Below are positions 1-4,931 of a DNA stretch of 6,631 nucleotides, one piece after another (within the stretch, counting starts at the first letter, position 1; each line of letters opens with the position of its first letter). Source of the stretch: an uncultured euryarchaeote (lineage in GTDB: Archaea; Thermoplasmatota; Poseidoniia; Poseidoniales; Poseidoniaceae). The translations under genes were made by a program, and so were the position numbers. Location: contig CALBJF010000032.1 in NCBI GenBank assembly GCA_937892665.1, forward strand, positions 1 through 6,631, given 5' to 3'. The notes below the pieces were generated by a model. That model did no database searches, was not told the origin of the DNA, and worked only from the letters and a program-made list of their open reading frames with translations.

Positions 1-1871
1 TGACGATCAGCATCAAAGATGGCTACGAGACTTACTTCTGGAATATCCAACCCTTCTCGTAAGAGGTTGATTCCAACAACAACATCGATGTGTCCAATAC
101 GCAAAGCGTTGAGAATCTCAGTACGCTCGATGGTATCGATTTCAGAATGCAAATGATGGGCTTTAACGCCCATGCGATTGAGATATTCTGCAACTTCTTC
201 TGCGAATTTGATGGTCAAGACCGTCACAAGTGTCCGTTCTCCTCGTTCGATTCGAAGATTAATTTCAGAAAGAAGATCAGCGATTTGCCCCTCAGTTGGA
301 CGCACTTCGATGTTTGGATCGAGCAGCCCAGTTGGCCGTAATTCCATCTTTGCGATACCTTGAATGTTCAGAAGCAAATCGTACATTGTCTCTGAATCTG
401 GATGCTTCTTGGCCTTTGCATGGGCTGGTTTTGCACCGCCTGCAGAGGCTACGTGTTCAAGTCCGAGTGGAACTTTTTGACCAGTAATCTCACACAAGTG
501 ACGTAGTTCACGTTCACCTGGTGTAGCAGAGACATAGACCATTTGAGGTACAAGATGTTGAAATTCAGGCATCTTAAGTGGGCGATTGTCAGCAGCCGTT
601 GGTAAGCGGAAGCCGTGCTCAATCAAGCTGTCCTTCCTTGATTTATCCCCGAAGTACATCCCTCCAACTTGCGGAAGCGTTACGTGAGATTCATCCATAA
701 TGACGAGGAATTTCTTCGGGTCGCCATGGAACTGACGAGCACATGCGGAAAAGAAATCGAGCAAACAATAGGGGCGTTCGCCAGGTTCTCTGCCATCAAA
801 GTGTAATGAATAATTCTCAATTGATTGACAATGTCCGATTTCACGCAGCATCTCAAGATCGTACTTTGTACGCTGTTCTAGTCGATGTTGCTCAAGCATA
901 CGTCCAGCCATTGCGAACTCAGTCAAACGTAATTCCATTTCTGTTTCAATGCTTTCAAGAGCACTTTCAAACCTATCCTCATTCGTCATGAAGAATTCCT
1001 TCGGGTGAATCCAAGCCTCATCGAGTGTGTCTAGAATCTCCCAAGAAACAGGATCGCATACATGTACATCAGTGACGCCGTCTAAATCGAAACGTATTCG
1101 CAAAGGATCATCACGAGAAGGCATCCATACATCGAGGACTTCTCCGCGAAGCCGACATTCGCCTCTTGAAAGGTCAGTTGTGGTTCGAGTGTATTGTAAT
1201 CCAACCAATTCACGAATCAAATCTGTTGGTTCAATCTGTTGCCCGCTATGAACGCGAACGTGATGCTCAAGGAACGTTTCTGGTGGGTTCAAACCGTAAA
1301 TACACGATACGGAGGAGACGATAACACAGTCTGGACGACTAACTAAACTTGCCACCGCCGCAAAGCGTTCTTGTTCAATACGCTCATTGATAGACATCTC
1401 TTTGTCAATGTATAGATCACGTTTCGCAAGATAGGCTTCGGGTTGATAATAATCGTAATGGGATACGAAGTACTCAACCGCATTTTCTGGAAAATAGCCT
1501 GCAACTTCATGATAGAGTTGCCGTGCAAGTGTTTTGTTGTGGCTAAGAATAAGTGTTGGAATGTTCAACCGCTCGATAAGATTCGCCATTGCAAAGGTCT
1601 TGCCACTTCCAGTAACACCGAGCATGATGCAACGCTCTTGACCATTCTCAAGTTGATCCATTAGCGTTTCAATGGCTTTGGGTTGATCTCCAGAAGGTTC
1701 AAACTGGCTATGGAGATTAAATCGTTTTACGGAAGGGTGGAGGTGCTCCAATGCAGCCCCTTCTAATGCCTTGGACAAATCGAACGGGTCACGCTCTTGT
1801 AAATCGGTTTCTGAGACTTCTTGGTCTGCGAGGTGCTCGAAGGCACCATCGTCATCCCACGTCTCGGTCAT
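1..1871 (-). CDS. uvrB: UvrB, excinuclease ABC subunit B (3' end outside window)
   Basis: UvrB is the damage-verifying helicase-like ATPase of bacterial-type nucleotide excision repair; it receives lesions from UvrA and recruits the nuclease UvrC. The frame is open for 623 residues to the window edge. Visible motifs are Walker A GVTGSGKT (85-92), the beta-hairpin core YYDYYQPEAYL, Walker B DESH (393-396), SATPG (448-452), RPTGLLDP (512-519) and GINLLREGLDIPEVSLVAIFDADR at the cut end. Helicase motif VI and the C-terminal UvrC-binding domain lie outside. Compared with E. coli UvrB as remembered, there is an acidic N-terminal extension of about 46 residues, about 10 extra residues before DESH, and about 43 extra between ATPG and RPTGLLDP. 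The start at 1871 is the only in-frame ATG after the upstream stop and has AAGGA five bases before it; TTG at 1751 is a less likely alternative. It lies 36 bp after the SDR gene. Identity is secure; activity of the unusual segments is unknown. Confidence 0.97.
   Translation of the reverse strand, partial: MTETWDDDGAFEHLADQEVSETDLQERDPFDLSKALEGAALEHLHPSVKRFNLHSQFEPSGDQPKAIETLMDQLENGQERCIMLGVTGSGKTFAMANLIERLNIPTLILSHNKTLARQLYHEVAGYFPENAVEYFVSHYDYYQPEAYLAKRDLYIDKEMSINERIEQERFAAVASLVSRPDCVIVSSVSCIYGLNPPETFLEHHVRVHSGQQIEPTDLIRELVGLQYTRTTTDLSRGECRLRGEVLDVWMPSRDDPLRIRFDLDGVTDVHVCDPVSWEILDTLDEAWIHPKEFFMTNEDRFESALESIETEMELRLTEFAMAGRMLEQHRLEQRTKYDLEMLREIGHCQSIENYSLHFDGREPGERPYCLLDFFSACARQFHGDPKKFLVIMDESHVTLPQVGGMYFGDKSRKDSLIEHGFRLPTAADNRPLKMPEFQHLVPQMVYVSATPGERELRHLCEITGQKVPLGLEHVASAGGAKPAHAKAKKHPDSETMYDLLLNIQGIAKMELRPTGLLDPNIEVRPTEGQIADLLSEINLRIERGERTLVTVLTIKFAEEVAEYLNRMGVKAHHLHSEIDTIERTEILNALRIGHIDVVVGINLLREGLDIPEVSLVAIFDADR
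339..515 (-). other. Extra segment in UvrB between ATPG and RPTGLLDP
   Basis: This stretch encodes UvrB residues 453-511. The E. coli protein has about 16 residues between the same two motifs, against 59 here. The extra part includes a Gly/Ala/Lys/His-rich stretch (AGGAKPAHAKAKKHPD, about residues 479-494) that looks like a flexible basic linker, followed by a more ordinary helix-like sequence (MYDLLLNIQGIAKMEL). The reading frame is continuous on both sides, so it is an in-frame insertion and not a frameshift. The comparison is from memory of E. coli UvrB, not from an alignment program. Confidence 0.7.
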
Positions 1872-1876
1872 GGTTG

Positions 1877-1881
1877 TCCTT
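1877..1881 (-). promoter_or_regulatory. Likely ribosome binding site of uvrB
   Basis: AAGGA read on the minus strand, followed by the 5-base spacer CAACC and then ATG at 1871. It supports that start, and so the reality of the acidic N-terminal extension. It is the only reasonably placed Shine-Dalgarno-like site seen in the window; the other starts have none or only G runs at irregular distances. Confidence 0.4.
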
Positions 1882-1907
1882 GATGGCAACCCTTCAAGAA
1901 CATGCGT

Positions 1908-2642
1908 CTAAGGAAGATACAATCCACCATTGGCATGAAGGACAGAACCTGTGATGTATGCTGCATCATTACTCAATAAGAAAGAGACGATAGAAGCCAT
2001 ATCTTCACCAGTTCCAATCCGTTTAAGCGGTACTTCTTGTATGCGTTGATTTCTTTTCTCATCGGAATCGCCAGCAAGAATATCCGTATCGACATAACCA
2101 GGAGCAAGAACGTTGACTCTCTTTCCTTCAGGGCCAACTGCAAGCGCAAGAGAGCGTGCCCATGTGCTAAGAGCAGCCTTTGAAGCAGCATAATCAGCAC
2201 CATGCGGTGAGCCACGGGTTGCGAGTTGAGAACTGACAACGACCATACTGGCTTGAGGTGCAAGATGTGGTTGGACTACTTTCCAAACATTGACTGCACC
2301 CTCGAAGTTTGCCTTCATCGTATGTCTCAATTGTTCCATTTTCATTTCTTGAGCAGGAACACGATCGTAGGTTCCATGATTGAGAATGAGTGCTTCAACG
2401 GTTCGATGCATCCATGGATGGATTCCCAAAAGACCAACTTCACCATCATCTGAACAGTCAACCTTGACCGCTAATGCATCTCCACCGGAGTTACGGATCG
2501 CATCAACAACCATTTCTGCTGGTTTTGAAGACGTATTGTAGGTGAGCAGGACATCATAGCCATCTGCAGCCAATCGATGGCTAATAGCGGCTCCAATGCC
2601 TCTTCCTCCACCTGTTACGAGGGCAACTGGACGAGAGGTCAT
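1908..2642 (-). CDS. Short-chain dehydrogenase/reductase (FabG-like SDR)
   Basis: A 244-residue classical SDR, a cytosolic NAD(P)(H)-dependent oxidoreductase with a Rossmann fold. The cofactor loop TGGGRGIG is at 10-17, an acidic VDCSD element at 61-65 (adenine pocket), and the catalytic tetrad can be placed as N111, S138, Y151 and K155 (Y-A-A-S-K). The motif after beta 4, usually NNAG, reads NHG (88-90). APGYVDTD (180-187) and the C-terminal NGG (238-240, usually DGG) match FabG-type members. Length is normal for classical SDRs. The substrate cannot be read from the sequence: it could be a 3-oxoacyl reductase, a sugar or steroid-like alcohol dehydrogenase, or another reductase. The start at 2642 lies 30 bp after the stop of the pyrophosphohydrolase gene, and a GGGGAT run lies a few bases upstream. 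The stop at 1908 is 36 bp before uvrB, which suggests co-transcription. Confidence 0.93.
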   Translation of the reverse strand: MTSRPVALVTGGGRGIGAAISHRLAADGYDVLLTYNTSSKPAEMVVDAIRNSGGDALAVKVDCSDDGEVGLLGIHPWMHRTVEALILNHGTYDRVPAQEMKMEQLRHTMKANFEGAVNVWKVVQPHLAPQASMVVVSSQLATRGSPHGADYAASKAALSTWARSLALAVGPEGKRVNVLAPGYVDTDILAGDSDEKRNQRIQEVPLKRIGTGEDMASIVSFLLSNDAAYITGSVLHANGGLYLP

Positions 2643-2672
2643 ACTATCCCCACGCGCAACGTATTGATGAAT

Positions 2673-3050
2673 TCATTGCAAAAACTGAGCAAGTTGAGGT
2701 GGCTGCCATCCTTCCGGCTTGAGCACTTTTCCATCCTCTCTTCGAATGACCTTACCATCGACGAGTTTCGCCATATTGCTTCGATGAACTTCATTGAATG
2801 CATCATCATAGATGTCTTGCATACCATGATTGATGATGGTTCCAGCAAGAATGTAGCCAATGTCTGCTAAAGCATCCAAGACTTCGACAAGATCGCCAGC
2901 ACGAGCAGCTTCTGCGTATTCTTGTACTTCTTCCATTAAGAGTTTAATTCTCAACTCAATTAACTCATCCGGGCCGAGCCCTGGTGCATCGAGTTTCGGG
3001 ATTTCAAAGGCTTCATTGAATTCAAGCAAGGACTTGACAAGTGGGTTCAT
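2673..3050 (-). CDS. MazG / phosphoribosyl-ATP pyrophosphohydrolase-like NTP-PPase
   Basis: A 125-residue all-alpha nucleotide pyrophosphohydrolase. These enzymes cleave NTPs or dNTPs to the monophosphate and pyrophosphate using Mg2+, often to remove unwanted nucleotides. The metal-binding pattern is visible as E40, E41 and E44 (MEEVQEYAEA) on one helix and E56, D59 and D63 (VEVLDALADIGY) on the next. It is followed by VHRSNMAKL (88-96) and a conserved-looking tail GKVLKPEGWQPPQL, which resembles the DR2231/phage-type branch more than HisE or long MazG. The start at 3050 is chosen because the domain begins at LLEFNEAF just after it; ATG at 3077 would add nine residues and is possible. The open frame further upstream overlaps the end of znuB and looks non-genic. 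It lies 44 bp after znuB and 30 bp before the SDR gene. The true nucleotide substrate is unknown. Confidence 0.88.
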   Translation of the reverse strand: MNPLVKSLLEFNEAFEIPKLDAPGLGPDELIELRIKLLMEEVQEYAEAARAGDLVEVLDALADIGYILAGTIINHGMQDIYDDAFNEVHRSNMAKLVDGKVIRREDGKVLKPEGWQPPQLAQFLQ

Positions 3051-3094
3051 ACCCCTAATACAACCGATTGGGTTCATCAATCTTCCACAGGGTT

Positions 3095-4015
3095 TCAATC
3101 GATGCTCAAAACAGGATTTCGTAAGAAGCGCGTGTATATTGCTCGTCCAGTAAGGACAACAGGGAACATAAATGCTGAAACTAATGCGATTGTGGCACCG
3201 CCTCCAGTTCCTAGTTCCGCAGAATAATAGATGCCCAGAAGAACAGCGGATAATCCAAAGAATTGAGTCCACAACATACAACCTTTGAAGCTACGGCCAA
3301 GGAGTTGTCCTGTTGCCGCCGGCGTCACCAAGAGTGAAGTTACAAGGAGTACTCCTACAACGTTCACCATCGCCACCACAACTGCTGCAGTCATTACGCT
3401 AAACCAAAGACCAATGAAGCGAACAGGAATGCCCTGTAACTTTGCAGCGACAGGATCGAGAGTAGTAGCAAGTAGGCCTCCATGGAGAAGGTAAAGTGAA
3501 CTTAAGGCAAAGAGTGCTACTATGACAATCAAATCGAGTTTACTGCTATCGATTAGGTTTATGTTACCGTAAAGATATCCTTCAATGTCTGTTGTAATTC
3601 CTCCACCCCATAGACGGAGAACGACCAATCCTAAGGCGAGAGTTCCAGTTAAGAAAATCCCAATAGCTGCGTCTCCAGTAAGTAACTCCCGTGCTTGCAT
3701 TTCATGGATAAGAATCGAAGCAATGATGCAGAATACGAGCCCATACCAAAGGGGAGCGGTCGAACTGAGAGCAACTCCTACTGCAATTCCACCGAAGGAG
3801 ACGTGGGCAAGCCCATCACCCATCAATGCAAGATTTCTCATGATAAGGAATCCTCCCAGAAAACCCCCAATAATTGTCACAATAATTGCTGCAATGAGCG
3901 CCCGTTGAAACAATTCCATCTCAAAATAGGCTGGAAATGTAGTACCTGGCATAAATGGACCAATCAATTCCAAAATCGGTGCAAGTACCGATAATACGAA
4001 TTCACTTATCCCCAT
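3095..4015 (-). CDS. znuB: ZnuB-type zinc/manganese ABC transporter permease
   Basis: A 306-residue membrane protein of the ABC-3 family, the channel subunit of zinc and manganese importers. Hydrophobic helices occur at about 5-22, 38-60, 73-105 (probably two), 111-135, 160-182, 199-232, 247-268 and 272-295. Family signatures are the MRNLALMGDGLAHVSFGGIAVG region (59-80), equivalent to the usual ALxGDAxSHxxLPG stretch, GDAAIGIF (114-121), and the VNVVGVLLVTSLLVTPAATGQLLG segment (217-240), which is characteristic of ABC-3 permeases. It is somewhat longer than E. coli ZnuB because of an extra N-terminal helix region. Its ATG shares one base with the znuC stop (TAATG), so translation is probably coupled. 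Choice of zinc rather than manganese rests on the His-rich binding protein next door and is an inference. Confidence 0.95.
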   Translation of the reverse strand: MGISEFVLSVLAPILELIGPFMPGTTFPAYFEMELFQRALIAAIIVTIIGGFLGGFLIMRNLALMGDGLAHVSFGGIAVGVALSSTAPLWYGLVFCIIASILIHEMQARELLTGDAAIGIFLTGTLALGLVVLRLWGGGITTDIEGYLYGNINLIDSSKLDLIVIVALFALSSLYLLHGGLLATTLDPVAAKLQGIPVRFIGLWFSVMTAAVVVAMVNVVGVLLVTSLLVTPAATGQLLGRSFKGCMLWTQFFGLSAVLLGIYYSAELGTGGGATIALVSAFMFPVVLTGRAIYTRFLRNPVLSID

Positions 4016-4878
4016 TATTCTTCCTCCACTTTCGGTTTACTGATGCCTTCTTTGAGACTGATTATCATAGATTCAGGTTCGTGAACGTTTCGTATGCCAC
4101 GTAATGTCGCTAAACTGAGTAAGTCAGGGAATTCACTTGGAGGACCGTCATATTGAATCCCACCTCGGCAACAATCGTTGAGTTGGATCAAATCGAGATA
4201 GATCACTCGATGTGCAGATTGCCGTATCGCCGCTAAATCATGTGATACCATGAGCAAGGTTTTGTTTTGTGTATGGCATAAATCATCAAGCAATTTCAAT
4301 AATGAGTTCCTTGAATCTCTGTCAACGCCTACGAGAGGTTCGTCAAAGACCAAGATTTCTGCATTAGAAACCAAAGCTCTTCCGATGACTGCTCTTTGTC
4401 GCTGACCTCCTGATAGGCTGTAAATGTCAACATCTGCAACATCCTTCAGGCCAACCAATTCCAGCGCATTTTCCACCTTCGCGCGAATATCTTTCCTATT
4501 CTTGAAAAATGGCAACATGGTCTTAGCCGTAAGAACGCCAAGAGAGATTAGTTCTCGAACGGTAATCCGTATGTTCTTTGGAAGGTTAGATGCAGCTTGA
4601 GAGACCCATGCAACCCGGCCATTATGGCTCATTCTCTTTGAATCCTGGCCAAATATTTCGACACTGCCACTGGTTGGATTGAGTAGACCTAATATCGCCA
4701 TCAAGAGCGTGGTTTTCCCACTTCCATTCGGGCCAACCAATCCGACGAAATCACCTTGACGTATTGTCAAATTGATGTCATCCAAGACGATTGTATTTCC
4801 TCTCGAGACAGAAAGATCAGAGGCCTTGATGACAATGTCACCATTATGCGAAAGGTGCCCTTCCATCAAATACCCCAT
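4015..4878 (-). CDS. znuC: ZnuC-type zinc/manganese ABC transporter ATPase
   Basis: A 287-residue cytosolic ATPase that drives import through ZnuB. All nucleotide-binding motifs are present: Walker A GPNGSGKTT (49-57), Q-loop Q94, signature LSGGQRQR (155-162), Walker B ILVFDEP (175-181), D-loop GVD (184-186) and switch His H213 (VSHD). After the ATPase core, YLDLIQLNDCCRGG (227-240) carries a Cys-Cys pair in the place where E. coli ZnuC, as remembered, has a CCSG stretch. The tail to residue 287 is longer than needed and ends in EEE. The start at 4878 is the first ATG; a second ATG at 4866 (M5) has GGGG six bases before it and could be the real one, leaving the domain intact. The gene begins 53 bp after the znuA stop and overlaps znuB by one base. 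Confidence 0.95.
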   Translation of the reverse strand: MGYLMEGHLSHNGDIVIKASDLSVSRGNTIVLDDINLTIRQGDFVGLVGPNGSGKTTLLMAILGLLNPTSGSVEIFGQDSKRMSHNGRVAWVSQAASNLPKNIRITVRELISLGVLTAKTMLPFFKNRKDIRAKVENALELVGLKDVADVDIYSLSGGQRQRAVIGRALVSNAEILVFDEPLVGVDRDSRNSLLKLLDDLCHTQNKTLLMVSHDLAAIRQSAHRVIYLDLIQLNDCCRGGIQYDGPPSEFPDLLSLATLRGIRNVHEPESMIISLKEGISKPKVEEE

Positions 4879-4887
4879 GAAGTTACA

Positions 4888-4900
4888 ACATTTACAATGT
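4888..4900. promoter_or_regulatory. Small inverted repeat in the znuA-znuC gap (possible operator)
   Basis: In the 53-bp gap, minus-strand ACATT-GTA-AATGT is a perfect 5-bp inverted repeat with a 3-base spacer, 9 bases before the znuC ATG. TTGTAA also occurs twice here, 9 bases apart. Metal-uptake genes are often controlled by metalloregulators binding such AT-rich palindromes, but arms this short occur by chance, and no clear TATA or BRE element accompanies it. The rest of the gap holds no terminator-like hairpin with a T tract. Confidence 0.2.
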
Positions 4901-4931
4901 CATATCATTATGGGCTCTTGCCATCATGTAT

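Noticed and set aside
90..1251. Several plus-strand open frames (for example 90-341, 743-991, 1027-1251)
   Set aside because: They lie opposite the continuous uvrB frame, have no recognisable domains and carry composition typical of antisense shadow frames.
3051..3281. Upstream part of the minus-strand frame that contains the pyrophosphohydrolase, starting at 3281
   Set aside because: It overlaps the 3' end of znuB in another frame, is rich in Cys/Trp/Arg without family similarity, and the domain begins only after the Met at 3050.
4911..4923. Possible hairpin (TGGCAAGAGCCCA on the minus strand) just after the znuA stop as a terminator
   Set aside because: The stem is only three to four pairs, imperfect, and is not followed by a T run on the transcribed strand.
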